The notes under the pieces were generated by a model. It saw only the letters and a program-made list of their open reading frames with translations, did no database searches and was not told the origin of the DNA. A stretch of DNA of 64,000 nucleotides from Mycobacterium triplex (lineage in GTDB: Bacteria; Actinomycetota; Actinomycetes; Mycobacteriales; Mycobacteriaceae), in assembly GCF_000689255.1 (NCBI RefSeq), contig NZ_HG964446.1:5569784-5633783 (forward strand), written 5' to 3'. Below are positions 1 through 7,844 of this stretch, one piece after another (the stretch's first letter is position 1; every line of letters begins with the position of its first letter). Made by a program: the position numbers and the translations under genes.

Positions 1-1227
1 GCCGGCCAGGAATTCACCTATCAGTTCTCCGCGCCGAACTCGGGCACCTACTGGGCCCACCCGCACACCGGCCTCGACGAAGACACCGGCCTGTACCTGC
101 CGGTGATCATCGATGACCCCACCGAGGGCAACTACGACGTCGAATGGGTTGTGGTCCTTGATGACTGGACCGACGGGGCAGGAAAGAGCCCGCAACAGCT
201 CTACGAGGAACTCACCAATCCGAACAAGCCGAGTATGTCCAACATGCCTGCCATGCCCGAGACGACCTCGTCATCGCCGACCACAACCTCCACGACATCG
301 ACCAGCTCGACCAGTCCCACGACATCGACCAGCCCGACCAGCCCGACGACATCGACCAGCCCGACGAGCCCGGCTACGTCGGCGCCCGCCATGCCGAATG
401 CCAGGGTCGGAAACAGCGACCTGCTCGGCGGCGACGCCGGAGACATCGCCTATCCCCACTATTTGATCAACGGCCGAATTCCCGCCGCTCCCACCACCTT
501 CAATGCGAAGCCGGGACAGCGGATCCGGATCCGTTTCATCAACACCGGCTCCGACACCACGTTCCGGGTCGCGCTGGCCGGCCATCCCATGACGGTCACC
601 CACACCGATGGTTACGCCGTCGTGCCCCGGCAGGTCGACGCCCTGCTCATCGGGATGGCCGAACGGTACGACGTCATCGTGACCGCCGCCGACGGAGTCT
701 TCCCACTGGTCGCGATGGCGGAGGGCAAAGGGGCGCTGGCGCGTGCGCTGCTGTCCACCGGAAGGGGCAGCCCGCCCGACCCGCAGTTCCAGCCCGCTGA
801 ACTCACCCGACGCGTGGGCACCATCGAGATGTTCACCGCCGCAACGCCGGTCATGTTGGGCCGTCCCGAGCCGGGCCTCAACATTCCGGTCGTCCTGGGC
901 GGCAACATGGTCCAGTACGACTGGATGATCAACGGCGAGCCCTACAGCAGGACCAATCCGCTACACGTTGCGCAGGGGCAGCGGCCCACCATCACATTCG
1001 ACAACCCGACGATGATGTATCACCCGATCCACCTGCACGGGCACACATTCCAGCTGATCAACCCCGACGGGTCACTCGGCGCGCGCAAGGACACGGTGAT
1101 GGTGCTGCCCAAGCAGAAGATCATGGCGGTCCTGGTCGCCGATAACCCCGGCGTGTGGCAGTTGCATTGCCACAACACCTACCACCAGGTCGCCGGGATG
1201 ATGACCCGGCTGGAATACGTCTTCTAA
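1..1227 (+). CDS. mmcO: Multicopper oxidase, C-terminal part (5' end outside window)
   Basis: Secreted blue-copper oxidase that would oxidise Cu(I) and protect against copper. The reading frame is open from base 1, so the true start and N-terminal cupredoxin domain lie outside the window. Seen: WAHPHTG just inside the left edge (a type 2/3 copper HxH), HPIHLHGH near 1021-1044, and HCHNTYHQVAGM near 1165-1200, the C-terminal motif with the type 1 Cys and axial Met. Between domains is a Ser/Thr/Pro-rich linker (about 262-385) with a 27-bp tandem repeat. The gene overlaps the convergent hydrolase gene by 4 bp at its stop. The neighbouring NarL-type two-component genes match the Rv0844c-Rv0846c neighbourhood of M. 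tuberculosis, which supports MmcO. Family certain, symbol likely. Confidence 0.9.
   Translation, partial: AGQEFTYQFSAPNSGTYWAHPHTGLDEDTGLYLPVIIDDPTEGNYDVEWVVVLDDWTDGAGKSPQQLYEELTNPNKPSMSNMPAMPETTSSSPTTTSTTSTSSTSPTTSTSPTSPTTSTSPTSPATSAPAMPNARVGNSDLLGGDAGDIAYPHYLINGRIPAAPTTFNAKPGQRIRIRFINTGSDTTFRVALAGHPMTVTHTDGYAVVPRQVDALLIGMAERYDVIVTAADGVFPLVAMAEGKGALARALLSTGRGSPPDPQFQPAELTRRVGTIEMFTAATPVMLGRPEPGLNIPVVLGGNMVQYDWMINGEPYSRTNPLHVAQGQRPTITFDNPTMMYHPIHLHGHTFQLINPDGSLGARKDTVMVLPKQKIMAVLVADNPGVWQLHCHNTYHQVAGMMTRLEYVF
289..369 (+). repeat. 27-bp tandem repeat encoding a Ser/Thr/Pro linker
   Basis: The core ACGACATCGACCAGC recurs at 292, 319 and 346, exactly 27 bp apart, with diverged copies at the edges. 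Each unit encodes nine residues of the TTSTSPTSP type. In-frame units suggest slippage-driven length variation in the oxidase linker. Confidence 0.75.
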
Positions 1228-2051
1228 GAAGCCTCGCCGAGGAATTCCAGCAGCACGTCGTTGACCGTCGACGGCTGCTCGATCTGTGGGCAATGGCCGG
1301 CGTTGTCGACCACCAGCGAGCGGGCGCCGTCGATCTGCTTGGCGATCTCGGCGGCCCAGCCCGGCGGCAGCAGCTTGTCGTTGCCGCCCTCGACGACCAG
1401 CGTCGGCACGCCGATGCGTTCGTAGGCTCGCGCGGTCGACGGGGTGGAGGGCCGCGACGAACCGGGGCGGCGGAATCGGGCCGCGGCCACCGCCTCCCAC
1501 GCCCCGGGCGCGATGCTCGACTCGTAGCGGCGGCCCACGTATGCCTCGTCGGCCGGGTAGCCGGGGTCGTGGAACAGGGCTTCGACGATGCGGCGCATGG
1601 CCGGCAGGCTCGCGTCGTACTCCTGGAGCGCCTCAAAGTGCTTGTTCTGCTGGATCTCTCCACCGCCGCAGATGATCGCCAGGCTCCGGACCGGCAACCG
1701 CGCCGCTTCCGACGTGGTGTCGTTGAGCAGGTTGATGGCACCCATGGAGTTGCCGGCGAAATGCGCCGAGTCGATGCCGAGGACCTCGCAGAAGCGGGCC
1801 ACATGCCGGATCCGCATGCCCCGGCCGTCGACGAAGTCGATCACCTTGGCCGAATTTCCGTAACCCAGCATGTCCGGGGCCAGCACCCGGTAGTGCGCGG
1901 CCAGCGCGGAAATGTTGCGTTCCCAGCCGAGTTCGGCGCTGGCGCCGAACTCTCCGCCGTGCAGCAGCACCACCGGATCGCCTTCGCCGGCCTCGAGGTA
2001 GCCGGTGGCCAGGCCGTCCACCAGCATCGTCTTGCGCGCAAAGCCCGTCAT
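1224..2051 (-). CDS. Alpha/beta hydrolase (C-C or ester hydrolase type)
   Basis: A 275-residue cytosolic alpha/beta hydrolase, last gene of the leftward ring-degradation operon. Seen: oxyanion strand VVLLHGG, nucleophile elbow GNSMG (Ser in mid-protein), acid loop EGGNDKLLP and catalytic His in AGHCPQ, in the usual order. The family includes meta-cleavage product hydrolases (MhpC/BphD) and esterases, and sequence alone does not separate them. Its ATG overlaps the TGA of the upstream cyclase-family gene (ATGA), implying translational coupling. Its TAG overlaps the TAA of the convergent oxidase gene. The operon has a second hydrolase at 9468-10331, so the two probably act on different intermediates. 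Confidence 0.85.
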   Translation of the reverse strand: MTGFARKTMLVDGLATGYLEAGEGDPVVLLHGGEFGASAELGWERNISALAAHYRVLAPDMLGYGNSAKVIDFVDGRGMRIRHVARFCEVLGIDSAHFAGNSMGAINLLNDTTSEAARLPVRSLAIICGGGEIQQNKHFEALQEYDASLPAMRRIVEALFHDPGYPADEAYVGRRYESSIAPGAWEAVAAARFRRPGSSRPSTPSTARAYERIGVPTLVVEGGNDKLLPPGWAAEIAKQIDGARSLVVDNAGHCPQIEQPSTVNDVLLEFLGEAS

Positions 2052-3040
2052 TTGATCGCGATCGGATTGACCGGAGAGCCAACGGCGCCAACGACTCTCA
2101 GCGGCGGCGCGATGAGCTGGAACTCGTAGACACCGTCGGCGGCGCAGTCCTGCGCCAGCGCGGTGAGATCCCAGTATTCGCCGAAGATCATCCCCATGTC
2201 GCGCAGGCAGAGCAGGTGCAGGGGGAAGGTGATGCCGTCGACCCCGGACACGAGGTCTTCGACCTGAAGGTTGTCCGCGGCCACGGCGGCGACCTCGTGA
2301 TCATGCAGCCACTGGGCACATCGCCAGTCCAGCCCGGAATAGCCTTCGGTCTTGTTCCCGGTCATCGAAAACCTTGTCCACCAACCGGTCCGGATCAGCA
2401 CGATGTCGCCTCGTCCGATCGTCACGCCCTGAGCGCGAACCACGTCGTCGAGTTCTTCGGGTGAGATCGGGTTTCCGGCTTCGAGGAACACCTCCGCCCC
2501 GCGATGGCGGACCAAGTCCAGCAGCACGCCGCGGGAGGTGATGCCCTTGACGTCGACCTTGTCGATCCCGCAGTGGTAGGCGCCCAAACTGGTCACCGAG
2601 TCCGCCGGGAAGCCGTTGTACAGGTGGTCGTCGTAGTAGACGTGGGACAGCGCATCCCACTGGCTGGCCGCCTGCAGCGGCATGATGATGATGTCGTCGT
2701 TGAAGCGGAACGGGTTGTCGGCCGTCATGTAGCCGCTGAGCTGCTGGGCCACCGGGTTACTCGGCCAGCCCGGCCCGTACCTGGCCAGCGTGTTCACATC
2801 GCCGCCGTCGACGGTCATGATGTGCACCGGGTTGTGCCGAAACTCGAAGGCGCCCTGCGGGCCGGAGGCGCCGAAGTCGACGCCAAGCGGAAACACCTTG
2901 CCGTGCTTGACCAGGCCCGCGGCCTGCGCGACCGTGTCCGCGGTGATGAAGTTCAGCGTGCCGAGCTCGTCGGAGTCCCCCCAGCGTCCCCAGTTGGAGA
3001 CGTCCTTCGCGACCCGCCGGAAATCAGTCAAGTCGGCCAC
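2048..3040 (-). CDS. Cyclase-family (kynurenine-formamidase-like) metal hydrolase
   Basis: A 330-residue protein of the cyclase family, metal-dependent hydrolases that cleave cyclic amides, lactones or formamides. Seen: QWDALSHVYYDDHLYN (about residues 125-140), the form of the metal-binding HxGTHxD-type region found in the long 'cyclase family' proteins of actinobacteria. Start GTG at 3040 has AAGGAG upstream. It overlaps the preceding SDR gene by 13 bp and the following hydrolase by 4 bp, so it belongs to the same transcript. In this pathway it could open a lactone or 1,3-dione-type ring. The substrate is inferred only. Confidence 0.8.
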   Translation of the reverse strand: MADLTDFRRVAKDVSNWGRWGDSDELGTLNFITADTVAQAAGLVKHGKVFPLGVDFGASGPQGAFEFRHNPVHIMTVDGGDVNTLARYGPGWPSNPVAQQLSGYMTADNPFRFNDDIIIMPLQAASQWDALSHVYYDDHLYNGFPADSVTSLGAYHCGIDKVDVKGITSRGVLLDLVRHRGAEVFLEAGNPISPEELDDVVRAQGVTIGRGDIVLIRTGWWTRFSMTGNKTEGYSGLDWRCAQWLHDHEVAAVAADNLQVEDLVSGVDGITFPLHLLCLRDMGMIFGEYWDLTALAQDCAADGVYEFQLIAPPLRVVGAVGSPVNPIAIK

Positions 3041-3861
3041 GAGGCTCCTTCCTCGAGTTCATGCGCGATCGCGGCGCCCACGTTTCCACCGTCGACCCAG
3101 ATGATCTGTCCGGTGATGTAGCTGGCCGCACCACTATTCAAGAAGAGCAGCACCGCGGCCTGCTCGGCGGGGTCCGAAACGCGCCCCAGCGGCTTGGGGA
3201 TGTCGTCCAGGAAGCCCTGCCCGTAGGCCGTGCGCAGCTGATCGAGAATGGGCGTCTCGGTGACGCCGGGACCGGAGCAGTTGATCCGAATACCCTTGGC
3301 GCCCAGCGGTGTAGCGCTGCGCATCGTGTAGAAGATGATCGCCTCTTTGGACAGCTGGTAACCGTTGCCGAGCACGTCGGGATTCGCGTGGCACCAGTCG
3401 ATGCCCGCTTGCATCGTCGGGGTGTTCAGCAGTGGCGCCACCGCCGCCGCATGTTCCCGATAGCCGGCGGCCGCCAACGAGGACACGCTGACGATCGACG
3501 ACCCCGCGGCCATCTGGGGCACCAGCGCCTCGGTGAGGTGGCGGGTGCCCAGGAAGTTGATCGTGGCGACCAGCGACGGGTTGCCGATCCCGGAGGAGAC
3601 ACCGGCGACGTTGAACAGCGCGTCGACCCGCCCGCCGACGGCCGCTACCGCAGCGTCGATGGCCTGCGGGTCGGCGAGGTCGATCTCGTGAAACTCGTTG
3701 ACCTCGAATGCCGGTCGACGCTGGTCCAGCCCGATGACCTCGGCCCCGAGTTCGGTGAGCTGGCGCACCACGTGTTCGCCGATGCCCGACGCACATCCGG
3801 TCACCACCGCTCGGCGGCCTTGATAGCCAAGGTATCGCCACAACCCGTCGATGTCTGCCAA
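3028..3861 (-). CDS. Short-chain dehydrogenase/reductase (coniferyl-alcohol/3-alpha-HSD-like)
   Basis: A 277-residue classical SDR that would interconvert an alcohol and a ketone with NAD(P). Seen: cofactor motif TGCASGIG near residue 21, the NVAG-type motif, Ser of VSVSS, and the active-site pair YQLSK. Lack of a long acidic stretch after strand 2 leaves cofactor preference open. The start is a TTG six bases after the upstream luciferase-like gene and no later Met precedes the Rossmann motif. It resembles SDRs called coniferyl-alcohol dehydrogenase or 3-alpha-hydroxysteroid dehydrogenase. In context it likely oxidises a ring or side-chain hydroxyl. Confidence 0.85.
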   Translation of the reverse strand: MADIDGLWRYLGYQGRRAVVTGCASGIGEHVVRQLTELGAEVIGLDQRRPAFEVNEFHEIDLADPQAIDAAVAAVGGRVDALFNVAGVSSGIGNPSLVATINFLGTRHLTEALVPQMAAGSSIVSVSSLAAAGYREHAAAVAPLLNTPTMQAGIDWCHANPDVLGNGYQLSKEAIIFYTMRSATPLGAKGIRINCSGPGVTETPILDQLRTAYGQGFLDDIPKPLGRVSDPAEQAAVLLFLNSGAASYITGQIIWVDGGNVGAAIAHELEEGASWPT

Positions 3862-3867
3862 GGCCGT

Positions 3868-5175
3868 CTACTTCTTGTTCTGTTCTTCCTTTGCGCGCTG
3901 CGCCGCCTGGACCCGGCCCTCGTTGATCTCGGCCATGGCCTCGGGGATCTCGCTGGCGGTGAACTTACCGCCCCGGCCGGTGGGCAGGCCGCCGAAGGAG
4001 TAGTTCTCGTCGAATGTCGGTGCGGTCGACTTGGGCCGGCGCGCCTCGACCTTCTCGATGACCGGTTCTAGCCGTTTGGCCTTCTCGGCCACCGCCTTCT
4101 TGTCGCGCTCGATGAACTCGGGCAGCACCTCTTTGCCCATCAGCTCGATGGACTCCATGGTGCCCTCGTGGCTGCGCGGATTGAGCAGCAGGATGATCTC
4201 GTCGACGCCGCTTTCTTCGTAGCCGCGCAGGAACTCGCGTACGGTGGCCGGCGACCCGATCGCGCCGCGGCCGGGCCCGTAGGCCAGCGTCGGATCCTTT
4301 TCGACCTCTTCGAGGTAGCGGTTCCACACCCCGGTCCGGCCGGGAGTGTGCACGCCGGTCATGTAGTAGTGCATGATGCCGAACGAGAAGAATCCGCCGC
4401 CCTGCCCGAGTCGCTCCAAGGCCTGCTCGTCGGTCTTGGCGACCATCATCGACAGGTCACCGCCGATGGCCAGGATGTTCGGGTTGATCTGCGGCGTGAC
4501 CGGCACGCCGTTCTCCTCGAACTCCTTGTAGTAGCCGTTGACCCGCTCGGTCAGCGGCCCGGGACCGGTGTAGGCGAAACTCAAAGCCCCGATGGCCTTT
4601 TGGGCGGCCATCTGCACGCTGGCCGGCCGGGTGCACGCGACCCAGACGGGGGGATGTGGCTTCTGCAGTGGCTTGGGCACCACGTTGCGCGCCGGCATCT
4701 GGACGTGCTCGCCCTGGAACCCGGAGAACGGTTCCTCGATCATGCAGCGGATCGAGACCTCGAGCGCCTCTTCCCACTGCGCGCGCTTGTCGGCGGGATC
4801 GATGTTGAATCCGCCCAGCTCACCGACGGAGGAGGATTCGCCGGTGCCGAACTCGACGCGCCCGTTGGACAACAGGTCCAGGGTGGCAATGCGTTCGGCC
4901 ACCCGCGCGGGGTGATTCACCACGGGCGGCATGTGCATGATGCCGAACCCGAGCCGGATGTTCTTGGTCCGCTGGCTCGCCGCGGCCAGGAAGATCTCCG
5001 GCGCGGTGGAGTGACAGTACTCCTCGAGGAAGTGGTGCTCGGTCAGCCAGACGGTGGAGAACCCCGCCTTGTCGGCGGCCTCCACCTCGTCCAGGCAGTC
5101 CTGCATCATGATGTGTTCGTCATCGGGCGCCCACGGACGAGGTAGAGCGAACTCGTAGAACAGTGAAATTTTCAT
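3868..5175 (-). CDS. LLM-class flavin-dependent oxidoreductase
   Basis: A 435-residue luciferase-like (TIM-barrel) oxidoreductase, FMN- or F420-dependent. Seen: N-terminal MKISLFYEF strand, TVWLTEHH (about residue 40), a typical LLM active-site segment, the LGFGIMHMPPVVNHPARVAERIATLD block and a late FGIMHYYMTG segment. A charged C-terminal tail (about residues 365-435) extends beyond the barrel. A near-perfect ribosome-binding site, AAGGAGG, lies five bases before the ATG, the strongest in the operon. Members include Baeyer-Villiger-type monooxygenases of alicyclic ketones, a possible role here. Substrate not established. Confidence 0.85.
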   Translation of the reverse strand: MKISLFYEFALPRPWAPDDEHIMMQDCLDEVEAADKAGFSTVWLTEHHFLEEYCHSTAPEIFLAAASQRTKNIRLGFGIMHMPPVVNHPARVAERIATLDLLSNGRVEFGTGESSSVGELGGFNIDPADKRAQWEEALEVSIRCMIEEPFSGFQGEHVQMPARNVVPKPLQKPHPPVWVACTRPASVQMAAQKAIGALSFAYTGPGPLTERVNGYYKEFEENGVPVTPQINPNILAIGGDLSMMVAKTDEQALERLGQGGGFFSFGIMHYYMTGVHTPGRTGVWNRYLEEVEKDPTLAYGPGRGAIGSPATVREFLRGYEESGVDEIILLLNPRSHEGTMESIELMGKEVLPEFIERDKKAVAEKAKRLEPVIEKVEARRPKSTAPTFDENYSFGGLPTGRGGKFTASEIPEAMAEINEGRVQAAQRAKEEQNKK

Positions 5176-5193
5176 TGTTACCTCCTTAAGAGA

Positions 5194-6900
5194 CTAGGCC
5201 TGGCTGGCAAGGTGTTTCGCGGCGACGAAGCCGAAGGTCATGGCGGGGCCGATGGTCGCCCCGGCGCCCGCATAGCTGCGGCCCATCACCGGCGCGGAGG
5301 TGTTACCCACCGCGTACAGCCCGGACACGATGGTGCCGTCGGGCCGCAGCACTCGGGCGTATTCGTCGGTCAGCAGACCACCCGAGGTCCCGAGGTCGCC
5401 GAGCACGATGCGGAACGCGTAGTAGGGCGGGTCGCCCAACGGATACAGATTGGGGTTGGGCAGGGTCGGATCGCCGTAGTAGTTGTCGTAGACGCTGTCC
5501 CCTCGGTTGAAATCGTCGTCGTGACCCCTGCACGCGAGCTCGTTGAAACGCGCTGCGGTGGCGCGAAGTTCGGCTGCCGGGACACCGATTTTGGTCGCCA
5601 TCTCGTCCCAGCTGGTCGCCGCCTTGACGACGCCGGACTCCAGCCAGGCCTTCGGGATCTTGCGCCCGGTGGGTACCGGAGCGCCGGGGATCTTCGGTAG
5701 CGGCAGGTGGCCGCCGACGACGTAGCGCTTCCACGAGCGATGGTCGGTGATCAACCAGCACGGGATGTGGGTGACCCCGGATTTCTGGCCGTCGATCATG
5801 GCGTGGCCGAAGTCCATGTACGGCGCCGCTTCGTTGATGAACCGCTTGCCCTCGCCGTTGACGATGAACTGCGACGGCATCATCCGTTCGTTGAGCATGA
5901 ATTGCATTCGGCCGTCCGGCCATTGGATCGCCGGGAACCACCAGGCCTCGTCCAGCAGATCGGTCGCCGCGCCCACCTTTTCACCGGCGCGGATGCCGTC
6001 GCCCATCGCGACGGGGTTGCCGAAGCTCCAGTCCTGGTCTACAACGGGCAGCTGCTCCTTGCGCCAGGCGAGGTCGTGATCGAAGCCCCCGGAAGCCAGG
6101 ATGACGCCCCGGCGGGCACCGATGCGTTGCTTGGCGCCGTCCCGTTCGAGCACCGCTCCGCTCACCGATCCGTCGGCGTCGGTGAGCAACTCGATCATCG
6201 GCGCGTCCAGCCACAGCGGAATACCGTTCTCCCGCATGGCCAGCCGCAGCCGGGCCACCAGCGACTGGCCGATCGCGGCCATCCGCTCGTTGAAGGCTCG
6301 CGCCTTGAACATCCGCCAGACCAGCTTGAGCAGCACGCCCTTGCCGGCCCACGACTGCCTGATTCGGTAGAAGGTGCGAAGGTCTTTGGGGCCCAGCCAG
6401 ATTCCCCGGGGAGCAAGCGCCAGTGGCTTGAGCATCAGCTGCTCGTCGGCACCCAGCTTCCGCAGATCGATGGCCGGCACGTTGATGGTGCTACCGAGTT
6501 CGGAGCCGCCGGGCAACTCCGGGTAGTAGTCGGCATAGCCGGGCTTCCAGACGAATTCGAACCAGCTGGAGAGCCCTTCGAGGAACTCCAGCATTTTCGG
6601 CGCCGACTCGACGTACTGGCGGATGCGCGCCTCGCTGACCAGGCCCTCGGTGATCCTGAGTAGGTATTCGACCACGCCTTCGGGATCCGGGGAGTAGCCC
6701 TCGCGCCGTTGTGCGGGCGCACCGGGAACCCAGATGCCGCCGCCGGACAACGCGGTGGAACCGCCGAAATAGGAAGCTTTTTCGACCACCAGCGCATCGA
6801 GGCCGCAGGCATGCGCGGTCAGAGCGGCGGCCATGCCGCCACCGCCGGAGCCGACGATCAATACGTCGACGACGTGATCGAAGCCGTTCGTATCCGTCAT
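5194..6900 (-). CDS. FAD-dependent dehydrogenase of the 3-ketosteroid-delta-1-dehydrogenase (KstD) family
   Basis: A 568-residue flavoprotein of the KstD/fumarate-reductase superfamily, introducing a C=C next to a ring ketone. Seen: FAD motif VDVLIVGSGGGGMAA at the N-terminus, FGGSTALSGGGIWVPG, and the C-terminal SYAGAGATIGPAMTFG. The Tyr and the Gly four residues later match the catalytic Tyr/Gly pair of KstD. The open frame extends to 7131, but that part is the shadow of the upstream gene; MTDTNGF at 6900 overlaps the upstream TGA (ATGA) and places the FAD motif correctly. A second family member is at 11151-12764. Steroid use is not proven. Confidence 0.85.
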   Translation of the reverse strand: MTDTNGFDHVVDVLIVGSGGGGMAAALTAHACGLDALVVEKASYFGGSTALSGGGIWVPGAPAQRREGYSPDPEGVVEYLLRITEGLVSEARIRQYVESAPKMLEFLEGLSSWFEFVWKPGYADYYPELPGGSELGSTINVPAIDLRKLGADEQLMLKPLALAPRGIWLGPKDLRTFYRIRQSWAGKGVLLKLVWRMFKARAFNERMAAIGQSLVARLRLAMRENGIPLWLDAPMIELLTDADGSVSGAVLERDGAKQRIGARRGVILASGGFDHDLAWRKEQLPVVDQDWSFGNPVAMGDGIRAGEKVGAATDLLDEAWWFPAIQWPDGRMQFMLNERMMPSQFIVNGEGKRFINEAAPYMDFGHAMIDGQKSGVTHIPCWLITDHRSWKRYVVGGHLPLPKIPGAPVPTGRKIPKAWLESGVVKAATSWDEMATKIGVPAAELRATAARFNELACRGHDDDFNRGDSVYDNYYGDPTLPNPNLYPLGDPPYYAFRIVLGDLGTSGGLLTDEYARVLRPDGTIVSGLYAVGNTSAPVMGRSYAGAGATIGPAMTFGFVAAKHLASQA

Positions 6901-7844
6901 GCCGGCATCGCCGTCCTGATCGCGAACCCGGCGATCAGCTCTTCGGCCGGCTTGTAGTAGCGCAGCGCCGTCTCGTAGCGGCCCGCGGTCTCCAGTGCGG
7001 CGAAAGCCGCTATCCAGGTGCGGACTTCGTGCGCGGAGCTGCCACCCTCGTAAAGCACGAACGCGTTCGACCAGAGGTTGAACTCGTCGAGCCGGCCGGC
7101 GTCGATGATCTCCAGGAAGCGGTGGTCCCACGCCGGATTCAGCGGTTGCAGATCACTCTCGCCGCCGGCGAAGACCTTGGCCGCCTCGATGACGGCGGCC
7201 TGCCTGGCTTGCCGTTGCTCTGGTGTCATCGGCCGGCCCTGCACGATGCGCTCCCGGACCGCTTCGGGCGCGGTCGCCAGCGTCGGCACCGGCGGACTGT
7301 GCGAGAGTCCACCGGACCCGATCACCAAGACTCGCTTGTCCACGGTGGCCAGATAGTTGCCGACGGCAGCGCCCAGTGCGCGGCACCGGTGCAGCGGTCC
7401 CAGCGGCACCGCGACCGCATTGACGAAAATCGGTATGACCGAACGCGACAACGCGTCCCCGAACAGCTTCTCCAGCGGCTGGACGGTGCCGTGATCGACG
7501 TCCATGCTGGCCGATACCGCCACGTCGACGCCCGCGTCGAGAACGGCCTCGGCGCACTGCGAGGCCAGCTCGGTCGGGACGTCGAGCGGACCGGCATGCG
7601 TTCCGTAATCGCCAACCCCGGTGGCGTTCAAGCCGATACAGAACGACGGCATCGTCTTGTAGAAGAAACCGTTGTAGTGGTCCGGCGAAAAGATGACGAC
7701 AAGCTCGGGATCGTAATCGCGGACGAATTCGGCAGCCTGCGCGATGGCGCCTTCGATGTCCTCAAGCAGGTCCCGCGACGGCCCCGGAAGATTCAGGAGC
7801 GGGCTGTGGGACATACAGCACAGAGCCATTGCCACTGTCGACAT
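6897..7844 (-). CDS. mhpB: Class III extradiol ring-cleavage dioxygenase, MhpB type
   Basis: About 315 residues, matching the length of 2,3-dihydroxyphenylpropionate 1,2-dioxygenase. It would cleave a catechol-type ring with Fe(II) and O2. Seen in the expected order: CMSHSPL near the N-terminus, FSPDHYNGFFY, FCIGLNATGVGDYG, VDHGTVQPLE, VLVIGSGGLSHSPPVP, LNPAWD and a YYKPAEELIAGF ending, each with a close counterpart in E. coli MhpB as I remember it. ATG 7844 follows GGGAGGGG; GTG 7847, GTG 7835 and ATG 7829 are alternatives. It overlaps the upstream monooxygenase gene by about 83 bp and the downstream KstD-like gene by 4 bp. Confidence 0.9.
   Translation of the reverse strand: MSTVAMALCCMSHSPLLNLPGPSRDLLEDIEGAIAQAAEFVRDYDPELVVIFSPDHYNGFFYKTMPSFCIGLNATGVGDYGTHAGPLDVPTELASQCAEAVLDAGVDVAVSASMDVDHGTVQPLEKLFGDALSRSVIPIFVNAVAVPLGPLHRCRALGAAVGNYLATVDKRVLVIGSGGLSHSPPVPTLATAPEAVRERIVQGRPMTPEQRQARQAAVIEAAKVFAGGESDLQPLNPAWDHRFLEIIDAGRLDEFNLWSNAFVLYEGGSSAHEVRTWIAAFAALETAGRYETALRYYKPAEELIAGFAIRTAMPA

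Noticed and set aside
1..102. Multicopper oxidase as a truncated pseudogene
   Set aside because: The frame is open from base 1 with a copper motif already present, so the truncation is only the window edge.
289..369. CRISPR array
   Set aside because: The short repeats have no spacers, lie in frame within a coding sequence and encode a linker.
6901..7131. N-terminal extension of the KstD-like protein
   Set aside because: The extra residues are Arg-rich shadow of the dioxygenase gene. The FAD motif follows the Met at 6900, which overlaps the upstream stop.
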